This document shows positions 1 to 7,045 of a stretch of DNA of 7,267 nucleotides, piece by piece. Position numbers and translations under genes: made by a program. Position 1 is the stretch's first letter. Every line of letters starts with the position of its first letter. This stretch comes from Nitrosomonadales bacterium (GTDB lineage: Bacteria; Pseudomonadota; Gammaproteobacteria; Burkholderiales; Nitrosomonadaceae), in assembly GCA_004525885.1 (NCBI GenBank), contig SPBV01000088.1, positions 1 through 7,267 on the forward strand. The letters are read 5' to 3'. The notes under the pieces were generated by a model that was not told the origin of the DNA, searched no databases, and saw only the letters and a list, made by a program, of their open reading frames with translations.

Positions 1-284
1 TAATAATAGTTGTGCCATTACTACTTGAAACTGGTAGTTATCGTGAAATAGTCCAGCGCATACTAGTAGTAGATTGCAATGAAGAATGCCAAGTTGCTCG
101 TGCTATTTTACGTAGCGGACTAAACGAACAAGAAGTGCATGCCATAATGGCGACACAAATAGCACGCCAGGAGCGCCTGAAGCATGCGAATGATGTAATC
201 GTTAACAATGCAGATATGCCCCACTTGCAGAGACAAGTAGAAATACTACACTGCAAATATCTTGGTTTATTGAACGAAGTTTAA
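1..284 (+). CDS. coaE: Dephospho-CoA kinase, C-terminal part (5' end outside window)
   Basis: This is the 3' part of a gene that enters from the left edge; the reading frame is open from base 3. CoaE phosphorylates the ribose 3'-OH of dephospho-CoA with ATP, the last step of coenzyme A synthesis in the cytoplasm. The visible 93 residues begin with IIVVPLLLETG, the family's conserved PLL-E segment. They continue through the lid region (QVARAILRSGLNEQEVHAIM, then the Q-x4-R segment QIARQER) to a variant of the A-D-x-V-I-x-N motif, here ANDVIVNN. The N-terminal P-loop lies outside the window. GTG at 12 is an internal valine codon, not a start. coaE lies 107 bases upstream of zapD on the same strand, as in many beta- and gammaproteobacteria where coaE-zapD-yacG follows pilBCD. 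The family call is secure; the truncation is only the window edge. Confidence 0.93.
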   Translation, partial: IIVVPLLLETGSYREIVQRILVVDCNEECQVARAILRSGLNEQEVHAIMATQIARQERLKHANDVIVNNADMPHLQRQVEILHCKYLGLLNEV

Positions 285-359
285 GTCTATCAAGCATGGC
301 ACAACTAATTTTGAATTAATTTTCATTTGTTAATTGATGTTTTGAAGGGCAGAATTATC

Positions 360-395
360 ATGTTCTACTGTACTATCCGGACAATTTTATTGTGA
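360..395 (+). CDS. Possible 11-codon leader ORF overlapping the zapD start
   Basis: An ATG at 360 opens an 11-codon frame (MFYCTIRTILL) that ends at TGA 393-395. Its stop overlaps the zapD GTG start by four bases (GTGA, 392-395), an arrangement typical of translational coupling. A purine-rich GAAGGG at 344-349 lies 10 bases before the ATG and is a better ribosome-binding site than anything directly before zapD. This could be a real coupling peptide or chance; frames this short arise easily. No homolog is recognised and no function is claimed. Confidence 0.3.
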   Translation: MFYCTIRTILL

Positions 396-1147
396 TTAGC
401 TACGAACATCCTCTCAATGAGCGTATTCGCACTTTTCTGCGGCTTGAAGACTTGTTTGAAAAAGTTACTTTCTTTGCCAACAGGGAAGCCGCAGCTGAGC
501 ACCATTCGGCCATTGTTACTCTATTTGAAATTCTTGATGTTACAAGTCGCGCCGATATTAAATCGGATCTACTGCAAGAGCTAGAGCGGCAGCGGCAATC
601 ATTGGAGTCTTTACGCAAGAATCCGGATGTTTCTGGGGAAGCACTAGAACAAGTATTGAATGATATTCAATCTGCTTCTCAAGGAATGCTGAGTATGGCT
701 GGGAAAGTTGGCGAACACTTACGGGAGAATGAGTGGCTGATGAACATTAAACAGCGTGCAGGAATCCCTGGTGGCGCATGCGAGTTTGACTTGCCTTCCT
801 ACCGCTATTGGTTACATCTAAACCCTGAACTATGCCACGAAAACCTTAGCGAATGGATCACGCCATTTTTGCCTGTCCAAGATAGCTTTAGAATAGTCCT
901 CCGCCTCTTACGAAATAGTGGAAAGATTTTTCAACATATCGCTCACCGAGGAATGTTCCAGCAAATGGGCCAGGGGTGTGCTGCTCATATGCTGCGTCTC
1001 AAAATAAGTGAAAGTTTACCCTGTTTCCCTGAGATTAGTGCCAATAAATACGCTCTCACCATTCGCTTTGTCACCTCGGGCTCAGGACAAAAAACTAAGG
1101 TATATGAAAATGATGTAGAATTTGAGCTATCTTTTTGTACTTTATAA
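392..1147 (+). CDS. zapD: Cell division protein ZapD (YacF family)
   Basis: The 251-residue product is a cytoplasmic FtsZ-binding protein that cross-links and bundles FtsZ protofilaments, stabilising the division ring. The N-terminus MISYEHPLNERIRTFLRLED is close to the family signature, which fixes the start at the GTG at 392. The length is close to the E. coli protein (about 247 residues). The N-terminal half is Leu/Glu/Arg-rich and helical by composition; the later ACEFDLPSYRYWLH and the NSGKIFQHIAHRGMFQQ stretch are also typical of the family. The ribosome-binding site is poor: only GGA at 379-381, ten bases before the GTG. An 11-codon frame ends across the start codon, so coupling is possible. 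It sits between coaE and yacG in the usual order, with yacG following after 23 bases. Confidence 0.93.
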   Translation: MISYEHPLNERIRTFLRLEDLFEKVTFFANREAAAEHHSAIVTLFEILDVTSRADIKSDLLQELERQRQSLESLRKNPDVSGEALEQVLNDIQSASQGMLSMAGKVGEHLRENEWLMNIKQRAGIPGGACEFDLPSYRYWLHLNPELCHENLSEWITPFLPVQDSFRIVLRLLRNSGKIFQHIAHRGMFQQMGQGCAAHMLRLKISESLPCFPEISANKYALTIRFVTSGSGQKTKVYENDVEFELSFCTL

Positions 1148-1170
1148 TCGACAAATAGCTTATATATATC

Positions 1171-1347
1171 ATGATGAAACAGTCTACGATTATCTGCCCT
1201 CAATGCGGTAAAACTATGGTGCGGGACAATACAAACGATTTCCGTCCGTTTTGTTCTCAGTTATGCAAGAAAATTGATCTTGGAAATTGGGCTACTGGAT
1301 CTTACCTCATCCCAAAAATAGATGAACAAGAAGCTGATGAAATATAA
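1171..1347 (+). CDS. yacG: DNA gyrase inhibitor YacG (small zinc protein)
   Basis: This 58-residue protein begins MMKQSTIICPQCGK. YacG proteins bind one zinc ion and, in E. coli, bind GyrB and inhibit gyrase. The four zinc-ligand cysteines are present in the expected spacing: C9-x2-C12 and C28-x3-C32. Between and after them are the family hallmarks NDFRPFCSQLCKKIDLGNWA and the YLIP segment. The tail is acidic (DEQEADE). The gene is too short for many gene-length cutoffs but is plainly real. Either ATG 1171 or the next codon, ATG 1174, could be the start; no clear Shine-Dalgarno site is visible in the AT-rich 23-base gap after zapD, so it is probably translated from the zapD message. It ends 75 bases before the convergent Nudix fusion gene, and no hairpin terminator is visible between them. 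Confidence 0.92.
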   Translation: MMKQSTIICPQCGKTMVRDNTNDFRPFCSQLCKKIDLGNWATGSYLIPKIDEQEADEI

Positions 1348-1422
1348 ATCGATAATTAACAAATTTTTTCAATAATTACGTTCTTATATTTACTGTTTGA
1401 GTCTATTTACTAGTGAAATTTC

Positions 1423-2361
1423 CTATACTGATCCTCGCATCATGGCAATGCCATGGCCACCATGCTCCCAGGCCGTAGTTAAATCTTCCAAACGTAAACC
1501 ACCCAAAGCATAAACTGGAAGTGAAAAATCACGTATCAGTGCGGCGAATTTTCTCCAGCCCATCGAAGTGACCCCTGGATGACTTAACGTTGGTAACACT
1601 GCTCCCAACACTACAAAATCCATACTTAATTGTTCAGCATGGAAAAGCTCCTCAGCATTGTGGCATGATGCCCCGCACCAATCGGCATCTGGACGACTGG
1701 TAAAACCCATTAGCTGTACAGAAGAAAAATGCACCCCGTCCATTCCAATCTCTCTAGACAATTCGACATCTCCACTCATCAAAACTTTTACGCCGTGATG
1801 ATGAGCAAGCTCAACTACTTCATGAGCAAACACCCGTAGCTCATCTTTTGTCATTACTGGCTCACGTACCTGCACTAACCTTGTGCCCTGCTGAAATGAA
1901 CTTTTAAGTTTCATTAATGAAACTTGCACACCCAGCTCAGCTACATTAGTAATTTGATAGACTGAGGGCAGACTAAGCGCTCGTAATACTGGTATGTTAG
2001 CTGGCAACATAGGCGCAACTTCAATGCTATCTGCAAACTGCCAGCTCAATTCCTGATCTTCATATGCGTACGGCTCCCCATGCCACTTTACTACTTTATG
2101 AAAGTAAAGCCGCACAGTGGCATGGGAATATGTATAAGTGCGGGTAATCCATGGATAAGAAAGTTCAATATATATACCTAATTCTTCCATCAATTCACGA
2201 TTGAGCGCATACAGGAAGGACTCACCAGGCTCCACTTTTCCACCTGGAAACTCCCAGTAACCAGCATAGGGTTTGCCTTCAGGTCTGCGGGCCAAAAGAA
2301 AGCTACCGTCAGATCGAGTTATAACTGCAACGACCACTTCTATAACAGGAAAATAAGACAT
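1423..2361 (-). CDS. Nudix hydrolase (MutT-like) fused to a thiamine-phosphate-synthase/TenI-like domain
   Basis: The 312-residue protein has two domains. Residues 1-127 are a Nudix hydrolase with an intact Nudix box at 41-63 (G-x5-E-x7-RE-x2-EE-x-GI). MutT members hydrolyse 8-oxo-dGTP to the monophosphate and keep it out of DNA. Residues about 133-312 resemble ThiE/TenI TIM barrels: LVQVREP (162-168), MDGVHFSS (207-214), CGASCHNAEEL (229-239), VLGAVLPTLSHPG (251-263) and YALGGL (284-289). Such fusions are a known proteobacterial family, usually annotated as Nudix hydrolase. Several canonical ThiE positions are substituted (see findings), so thiamine-phosphate synthase activity is doubtful and TenI-like or structural roles are possible. 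The gene follows argJ on the same strand after 77 bases. The ATG at 2361 has no obvious Shine-Dalgarno site and is preceded by an inverted repeat. Confidence 0.88.
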   Translation of the reverse strand: MSYFPVIEVVVAVITRSDGSFLLARRPEGKPYAGYWEFPGGKVEPGESFLYALNRELMEELGIYIELSYPWITRTYTYSHATVRLYFHKVVKWHGEPYAYEDQELSWQFADSIEVAPMLPANIPVLRALSLPSVYQITNVAELGVQVSLMKLKSSFQQGTRLVQVREPVMTKDELRVFAHEVVELAHHHGVKVLMSGDVELSREIGMDGVHFSSVQLMGFTSRPDADWCGASCHNAEELFHAEQLSMDFVVLGAVLPTLSHPGVTSMGWRKFAALIRDFSLPVYALGGLRLEDLTTAWEHGGHGIAMMRGSV

Positions 2362-2368
2362 ACTAAGT

Positions 2369-2393
2369 CAATAAGTGGAAAAACGGCTTATTG
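2369..2393. repeat. 7-bp inverted repeat just upstream of the Nudix fusion gene
   Basis: CAATAAG at 2369-2375 and CTTATTG at 2387-2393 are perfect inverted copies separated by 11 bases. The minus-strand ATG of the Nudix fusion gene is at 2361, so the repeat lies 8-32 bases upstream, covering the usual ribosome-binding region. In RNA it would form a modest, AT-rich hairpin with a mostly pyrimidine loop. It could also be a dyad operator. There is no U-run after it, so it is not an intrinsic terminator for argJ. Confidence 0.4.
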
Positions 2394-2438
2394 GTACAAA
2401 TATATAATTTACTAATTTTCATCCATATACTTAAAAAA

Positions 2439-3677
2439 TCAGCTTCGATATTCTGAATTTATTTTTATATAATCGTAAGAAAAATCGCAAGTCCATACCG
2501 TGGTTGAGTCTTTTCCTCGGTTAAGTACCACTCGCACAGTTATTTCTGGCTTCTTCATTACTCGTCTTCCTTCTTCTTCACTATAATTACGCGCTCTTTT
2601 ACCATTCTCTACTACTAGTACGTCATCAAGGTAAAGTTGTACGAATCTTACATCAAGATCGTCTACCCCCGCGTAACCAATAGCAGCAAGTATTCGTCCC
2701 AAATTTGGGTCAGATGCAAAAAATGCAGTTTTAACCAGCGGAGAATGCGCAATAGCATATGCAATCTTGGCACATTCATCTAAAACTCTTCCACCTTCAA
2801 CGCTTACCGTAATAAATTTGGTTGCGCCTTCACCATCTTGTACAATTGCTTTTGCAAGATATACCGCCACCTCAGTCACCGCTTCTTCCAACTCTCTGTA
2901 TTCTATACTATCTTTGTTTAGAATTTCTACATTGCCAGCTTGACCCGTCGCAATTAGAATGAAAGCATCGTTGGTTGAAGTATCGCCATCCACCGTAATC
3001 CGATTGAATGAATTATCCGCTACATCACGCACCATTTGCTGCAACAATGGTTGACATAAAGCCGCATCAGTAGCCAAATAACCCAACATGGTTGCCATAT
3101 TGGGGTGGATCATACCTGAGCCTTTAGCGACACCAGTAATAGTTACCGTTGCACCACCAAGTAAAATTTTCTTAGATATCACTTTGGGTACAATATCTGT
3201 GGTCATAATTGCCTGTGCCGCAGCATACCAATTGTCTGGCTTAAGGTTAGCTACTGCTTTTGGCAAGCTTGAAATAATTTTCTCTAGTGGTAATAACTCC
3301 ATAATGACCCCAGTAGAGAATGGCAACACTTGACTTACATCACAACTCAACAACCTAGCCAGTTCTGCGCAAATAGATCTAGCATGCGCGATACCTTCTT
3401 CCCCCGTACCAGCATTAGCGTTCCCAGTATTCACAATTAAAGCTCGGATTGGAAATCTAGGGTTATCTTTGAAAAGATACTCCTTAGCTACTATCACTGG
3501 CGCAGCACAAAACCGATTCTGCGTAAATACTCCAGCAACGTTTGTATCTTCATCTAATGTGATTAACAACAAATCTTTACGATTGGATTGCTTGATTCCT
3601 GCCTCAGCAATACCAAGATATACGCCTTTTATTGGTAATAGCTGTCCGAGCGATGCAAGTAAAAAATTAGCTGACAT
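2439..3677 (-). CDS. argJ: Bifunctional ornithine acetyltransferase / N-acetylglutamate synthase ArgJ
   Basis: The 412-residue ArgJ transfers acetyl from N-acetylornithine to glutamate, recycling acetyl groups in arginine synthesis; bifunctional members also use acetyl-CoA. The protein is made as a precursor that cleaves itself into two chains before a catalytic threonine. That site is visible as KGSGMIHPNMATML, with the threonine at about residue 196. The oxyanion-hole Thr-Gly is in STGVIME (about 121-127), NTGNANAGTG is near residue 83, and the C-terminus DYIKINSEYRS is typical. The ATG at 3677 is preferred: it gives the usual MSANFLLASLGQLLP-type start, and an AGG lies 10 bases before it. 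An in-frame TTG at 3686 would add three residues but nearly abuts that AGG. It lies upstream of the Nudix fusion gene and diverges from tusA. Whether this copy is mono- or bifunctional cannot be told from motifs. Confidence 0.96.
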   Translation of the reverse strand: MSANFLLASLGQLLPIKGVYLGIAEAGIKQSNRKDLLLITLDEDTNVAGVFTQNRFCAAPVIVAKEYLFKDNPRFPIRALIVNTGNANAGTGEEGIAHARSICAELARLLSCDVSQVLPFSTGVIMELLPLEKIISSLPKAVANLKPDNWYAAAQAIMTTDIVPKVISKKILLGGATVTITGVAKGSGMIHPNMATMLGYLATDAALCQPLLQQMVRDVADNSFNRITVDGDTSTNDAFILIATGQAGNVEILNKDSIEYRELEEAVTEVAVYLAKAIVQDGEGATKFITVSVEGGRVLDECAKIAYAIAHSPLVKTAFFASDPNLGRILAAIGYAGVDDLDVRFVQLYLDDVLVVENGKRARNYSEEEGRRVMKKPEITVRVVLNRGKDSTTVWTCDFSYDYIKINSEYRS

Positions 3678-3775
3678 AATTATCAAACCTAAAATATTTT
3701 GCTATCAATTACTCTATCCTAACTCATCCTTGATATTCTACCCATATCCACTAGATTCTTTACAGGCAATGGTTT

Positions 3776-3781
3776 TATAAT
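3776..3781 (+). promoter_or_regulatory. Candidate -10 box for tusA
   Basis: A perfect TATAAT lies 39 bases upstream of the tusA ATG in the divergent argJ-tusA intergenic region, which would give a leader of about 30 bases. At 16-18 bases spacing the -35 region is poor (TAGATT or AGATTC). In AT-rich DNA a lone TATAAT can be chance, so this rests mainly on its position. Confidence 0.35.
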
Positions 3782-3820
3782 AAATTGATTATTAATAGTA
3801 GTCTCTTGAGAGAAGGAAGC

Positions 3821-4048
3821 ATGAATTTTGACAAAGAACTTGATGTACGTGGCCTTAACTGCCCGCTTCCTATTCTTCGATCAAAGAAATCTCTGGCAGA
3901 TATGAATTCCGGACAAGTACTTAGAATACTAGCTACCGACCCCGGTTCAGTCATTGATTTCCAGGTTTTCTCTGACCAGACTGGTAATATTATGCTGTCA
4001 CTGTCAGAGGATAATAAAGAGTTCACTTTCTACATAAAGAAAAAATAG
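3821..4048 (+). CDS. tusA: TusA-family sulfur carrier / sulfurtransferase
   Basis: This 75-residue protein belongs to the TusA/SirA/YeeD family of small cytoplasmic persulfide carriers. The diagnostic CPxP motif is in DVRGLNCPLPILRSKKSL, with Cys14 the residue that would carry the persulfide. The N-terminal MNFDKELDVRG, the motif position and the full length all fit TusA. E. coli TusA relays sulfur from IscS toward tRNA 2-thiouridine synthesis, but family members also serve molybdenum-cofactor and sulfur-oxidation routes, so the exact acceptor here is uncertain. ATG 3821 is the start: AGAAGGA at 3811-3817 is the best ribosome-binding site in the window. An in-frame TTG at 3785 would add 12 unrelated residues and is rejected. 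The gene stands alone, divergent from argJ and convergent with nagZ, with no dsr or soxe-type partner genes visible nearby. Confidence 0.9.
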   Translation: MNFDKELDVRGLNCPLPILRSKKSLADMNSGQVLRILATDPGSVIDFQVFSDQTGNIMLSLSEDNKEFTFYIKKK

Positions 4049-4174
4049 GTCTATATATGAAAGCCATTTAGCCCTATGAAATAAATTAGAAAATATAGAA
4101 ATGCGATTAAACAACAGCTTTGTCTAGAGTGACAAATAGCACGTTAAGCTCAAACAAGTAATACAAACATTAAA

Positions 4175-5224
4175 TTATGCTAGCGGTAGTTCTCCATTAC
4201 TGACTCCAATATTTCCAACTTCCTTTATTGACTTAATGAATTGAGCATTCTCATACAATTTAGCCACTGAATCTGGATTGGATCGTCCGCGCATATGGGC
4301 TAGACGAGCAAGACTAATAGCTGGGATATCCCATTTCAATTCCGTTAACAGTTTATCTGCTGCATGTGGATCATTGCATACTAGCACCATATCGCAGCCC
4401 GCATTGAACGCAACTTTGGCGCGTTGTACAATGTTACCTGCAACTGCAGCACCTTCCATGCTTAGGTCATCACTAAAAATACAGCCATCAAAACCAAGCT
4501 CGGTACGCAAGATTTCTTGCAACCATATTTTTGAAAATCCAGCTGGCTGCGAGTCTATCTTAGGGTATATGACATGTGCCGGCATAATACCAGTAAGGCC
4601 GGAATTAATCATTTGTCGAAACGGAATCAGATCGTCCATTTCAATGTCGGCATATCTGCGCTTATCTACTGGCATTTCAATGTGAGAGTCTTCTTGTATA
4701 TATCCATGGCCGGGGAAGTGCTTGCCAATCGCCGCCATGCCACCTAGCTTTAGACCCTGCATCAGACTTTGAGCTAGATCTCCTATAGCCTGTGGTTTGC
4801 GATGAAAAGAACGGTCTCCTATGATGCAGCTCTGCCCATAGTCTATGTCAAGCACTGGAGTAAAACTTAGGTCTACCCCACAAGCACGTAATTCAGCAGC
4901 TAGCACATAGCCTGTTAGTTGTGAGAGATGACGCGCCCGGACAGGGTGTTCGTCCCAGATTCTTCCTAACTCACGCATTGCAGGTAATCGCGTAAAATCT
5001 TTACGGAATCTCTGAATCCTGCCACCCTCGTGGTCCACTGCAATCAGCAAAGTCGGGGTTCTCAAAGCATGAATTTTGGTAGTTAAGTCTGTTAATTGCC
5101 TCAGTGATGAGTAGTTACGTGTGAATAAAATTACGCCACCGGTCATAGGATGCCGAAGCCTTCTCTTATCGTCTACCGTAAGTTCGGTACCCTCGATGTC
5201 AAGCATAATTGGACCAAGTGACAT
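4175..5224 (-). CDS. nagZ: Beta-N-acetylhexosaminidase NagZ
   Basis: The 349-residue glycoside hydrolase family 3 enzyme removes N-acetylglucosamine from 1,6-anhydro-muropeptides in the cytoplasm during peptidoglycan recycling. The start MSLGPIMLDIEGTELT matches betaproteobacterial NagZ. Key motifs are VDHEGGRIQRF (63-73), IGDRSFH (135-141), KHFPGHG (168-174) followed by the Asp-x-His general acid/base pair at D179/H181, and FSDDLSMEGA (250-259), whose first aspartate (D252) is the expected nucleophile. No signal peptide is visible, consistent with a cytosolic enzyme. It is the last gene of the recO-pdxJ-acpS-nagZ operon. Its ATG shares one base with the acpS stop (TAATG), so it is probably translated by reinitiation. 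In some bacteria NagZ products induce AmpC beta-lactamase; nothing here speaks to that. Confidence 0.96.
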   Translation of the reverse strand: MSLGPIMLDIEGTELTVDDKRRLRHPMTGGVILFTRNYSSLRQLTDLTTKIHALRTPTLLIAVDHEGGRIQRFRKDFTRLPAMRELGRIWDEHPVRARHLSQLTGYVLAAELRACGVDLSFTPVLDIDYGQSCIIGDRSFHRKPQAIGDLAQSLMQGLKLGGMAAIGKHFPGHGYIQEDSHIEMPVDKRRYADIEMDDLIPFRQMINSGLTGIMPAHVIYPKIDSQPAGFSKIWLQEILRTELGFDGCIFSDDLSMEGAAVAGNIVQRAKVAFNAGCDMVLVCNDPHAADKLLTELKWDIPAISLARLAHMRGRSNPDSVAKLYENAQFIKSIKEVGNIGVSNGELPLA

Positions 5225-5601
5225 TATTTCTCCAAGACCACAAAAGCACAGGCAAGACTCATCTCGTCACTTATAGAGAGATGATAACTCGTGATTCCCT
5301 CATTTTTAATCAATACGTTTAGCTCTGGATGAAATTCATAATACGGTTTTCCCAGATGGTCGTGGATAATTCCAATATGGCTTAAACTCACAGGGTGACG
5401 GAAACCCGTTCCCATGGCCTTGGAAAATGCCTCTTTAGCAGCAAAATGCTTAGCTAGATACATTGCTGGATTTCCACTACTGACAAACTCAGGCCACTCA
5501 CCATTTGTTAGTATCCTTTTAGCGAAACGCTTACCGTATCTTTCTAGCAAACACGTAATACGCATTGGCTCAACAAGATCGGTCCCAATTCCATATATCA
5601 T
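5224..5601 (-). CDS. acpS: Holo-[acyl-carrier-protein] synthase AcpS
   Basis: The 125-residue enzyme transfers 4'-phosphopantetheine from CoA to the serine of acyl carrier protein, activating it for fatty-acid synthesis. The N-terminal MIYGIGTDLVE carries the metal-binding aspartate D8. The second signature, LAKHFAAKEAFSKAMGTGF (49-67), carries E57 and K61, also expected at the active site. The late SISDEMSLACAFVVLE segment matches the family's usual end. The length is normal. Its ATG overlaps the pdxJ stop by four bases (ATGA) and its TAA shares one base with the nagZ ATG, so it is embedded in a tightly coupled operon. pdxJ-acpS adjacency is widely conserved in proteobacteria, which supports the call. 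No independent promoter is likely. Confidence 0.96.
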   Translation of the reverse strand: MIYGIGTDLVEPMRITCLLERYGKRFAKRILTNGEWPEFVSSGNPAMYLAKHFAAKEAFSKAMGTGFRHPVSLSHIGIIHDHLGKPYYEFHPELNVLIKNEGITSYHLSISDEMSLACAFVVLEK

Positions 5602-6320
5602 TTTTCTTCCAAAATTAATTTTTTCATTTCGCGTACTGCCTGTTCGAAACCTATAAATAAAGCCCGAGCTACAATAGAATGCCCAATATTTAACTCTGAT
5701 ATATTAGAAATTGCGGCGATGGATTGTACGTTATTATAATTCAATCCGTGCCCAGCATTAACTTTCAAGCCCTGACCAGCCCCATGTGTCACAGCTAAAC
5801 GAATCCGCTCTAGTCTCTCCAGCTGTTCACCTACAGTCAGCGCGTCAGAATAGTGGCCAGTATGAATTTCAATCACTGGCGCACTTGTCTTCGCCGCTGC
5901 ATCTATCTGTATATAATCAGCATTAACAAATAGTGAAACTCGAATACCTGCTTCAGCTAGTCTGTCGCATGCACGTTTCACTTGTTCAAAATGTCGTACC
6001 ACATCTAGCCCGCCTTCAGTGGTCAACTCTTCTCGCCGCTCAGGTACCAAACAAACATCCTCTGGTTTTATACTTAACGCAAAAGATATCATTTCATTAG
6101 TTACTGCGCTTTCCAAGTTCATTCTGGTTTTAATCAGATTACGCAAATCCTTTACATCATGTTCTTGAATATGGCGCCGATCTTCCCTTAAATGCAACGT
6201 AATCGCATCTGCTCCAGCAGACTCTGCGATTAGCGCCATTTCTAATGGGCTAGGGTAAGTTGTTCCACGCGCTTGCCGTAATGTTGCAACATGATCAATA
6301 TTGACGCCCAGTTCAGTCAT
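5598..6320 (-). CDS. pdxJ: Pyridoxine 5'-phosphate synthase PdxJ
   Basis: The 240-residue TIM-barrel enzyme condenses 3-amino-2-oxopropyl phosphate with 1-deoxy-D-xylulose 5-phosphate to pyridoxine 5'-phosphate in the DXP-dependent vitamin B6 pathway. The sequence is almost textbook: LGVNIDHVATLRQARGT (4-20), ITLHLREDRRHI (40-51) with catalytic H43, E70, LVPERREELTTEGGLD (91-106), EIHTGHYSDA (151-160), and NAGHGLNY (188-195) with H191. These correspond to E. coli H45, E72 and H193 with a constant two-residue offset. The ATG overlaps the recO TGA by four bases (ATGA) and the pdxJ TGA overlaps the acpS ATG in the same way. The recO-pdxJ-acpS order is common in beta- and gammaproteobacteria. Confidence 0.97.
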   Translation of the reverse strand: MTELGVNIDHVATLRQARGTTYPSPLEMALIAESAGADAITLHLREDRRHIQEHDVKDLRNLIKTRMNLESAVTNEMISFALSIKPEDVCLVPERREELTTEGGLDVVRHFEQVKRACDRLAEAGIRVSLFVNADYIQIDAAAKTSAPVIEIHTGHYSDALTVGEQLERLERIRLAVTHGAGQGLKVNAGHGLNYNNVQSIAAISNISELNIGHSIVARALFIGFEQAVREMKKLILEEK

Positions 6321-7045
6321 AAGGTATGTATATCCCTCAATAATTGCCGAGTATGTAACGGTTGTTCGTCAAGATAATGATTGAGTATATAACGCATTAG
6401 TATCTTACTCTGCTGTCGGGTAATACTATCAGAATAATCATCTTTCTCCATATCTAACAGAGTCTTCCCACGTAGTTGTGGACCAGAGCTATTTTTACTT
6501 CCATTCGTCACTATTGGTCCACGCTCGACTTCGTAGCAGTACTCTTCATCTGGATTCAGTGGCTTACCTGATTCCGCATCTTCGTTGAGTGTCAAAGCAT
6601 AACCTAACTCCTTCAACATCCGTCTTTCGAAATGACGCAGAATAGGGGTGTAATCTTTCTGCGTATTCAATGCAACCAAGGTTTCTTGGTAGTACTCGAA
6701 TAGCTGTTCGTGGGGATCATCTCGATGCAGCAACCGCACTAACAACTCATTCAAATAAAACCCACAGATCAACGCCATTCCCTTCAAAGGTTGCTGGCCA
6801 CCCTGCCACTCTGCCTTATGTAGTGTTCGTAATTCTGATTTCCCAGTCCAAGTAAGCTGTAGAGGTTGAAACGCTATCAATAATCCCCTGAGTAAAGATT
6901 TTGGGCGTTTTGCACCTTTTGCAACCAGCGGCACTCGTCCAAAATTTCGTGTAAAAGTCTCCACTAAGAGGCTGGTTTCAAGATAAGGATAAGTGTGCAG
7001 CACAAAAGCAGGCTGAGCATCTTGCCGAATTTTATCTATTGTCAT
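6317..7045 (-). CDS. recO: DNA repair protein RecO
   Basis: The 242-residue protein is the recombination mediator RecO, which with RecR helps load RecA onto SSB-coated single-stranded DNA in gap repair and anneals complementary strands. The N-terminal OB-fold half shows the family pattern: FVLHTYPYLETSLLVETFT, GRVPLVAKGAKRPKS, LRGLLIAFQPLQLTWTGKSELRTLHKAEW. The helical C-terminal half contains GFYLNELLVRLLHRDDPHEQLFEYY and RHFERRMLKELGYAL. The length equals E. coli RecO (about 242). No four-cysteine zinc cluster is present, as in many proteobacterial members. ATG 7045 is chosen; the preceding TTG (7048) would add one residue, and an in-frame TAA lies a few codons further upstream. Only a weak AGAAA (7054-7058) serves as ribosome-binding site. 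It is the first gene of the operon, but its upstream neighbour is amoB rather than the usual era. Confidence 0.93.
   Translation of the reverse strand: MTIDKIRQDAQPAFVLHTYPYLETSLLVETFTRNFGRVPLVAKGAKRPKSLLRGLLIAFQPLQLTWTGKSELRTLHKAEWQGGQQPLKGMALICGFYLNELLVRLLHRDDPHEQLFEYYQETLVALNTQKDYTPILRHFERRMLKELGYALTLNEDAESGKPLNPDEEYCYEVERGPIVTNGSKNSSGPQLRGKTLLDMEKDDYSDSITRQQSKILMRYILNHYLDEQPLHTRQLLRDIHTL

Noticed and set aside
334..361. Possible sigma-70 promoter for zapD (TTGATG, 16 bases, TATCAT).
   Set aside because: The match is moderate and lies in AT-rich DNA. It would also start transcription after the better ribosome-binding site at 344-349, and zapD can be read from the coaE message.
1362..1367. 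T-run after yacG as a terminator.
   Set aside because: No GC-rich or even convincing AT-rich stem precedes it.
3684..3686. TTG as the argJ start.
   Set aside because: It sits only two bases after the AGG ribosome-binding site, and family members start with the sequence encoded from ATG 3677.
3469..3780. 103-codon plus-strand frame overlapping the argJ start.
   Set aside because: Most of it is antisense to the conserved ArgJ N-terminus, and the product resembles no family I recognise.
4117..4140. Hairpin (GCTTTGTC paired with GACAA-at-AGC) in the tusA/nagZ convergent gap as a terminator.
   Set aside because: The stem is short and bulged, and neither strand has a clean U-run after it. At best it is a weak candidate for the end of the nagZ operon.
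4278..4685. 135-codon plus-strand frame inside nagZ.
   Set aside because: It lies wholly antisense to a clear nagZ, has no recognisable domain and shows no ribosome-binding site of note; it is a shadow frame.
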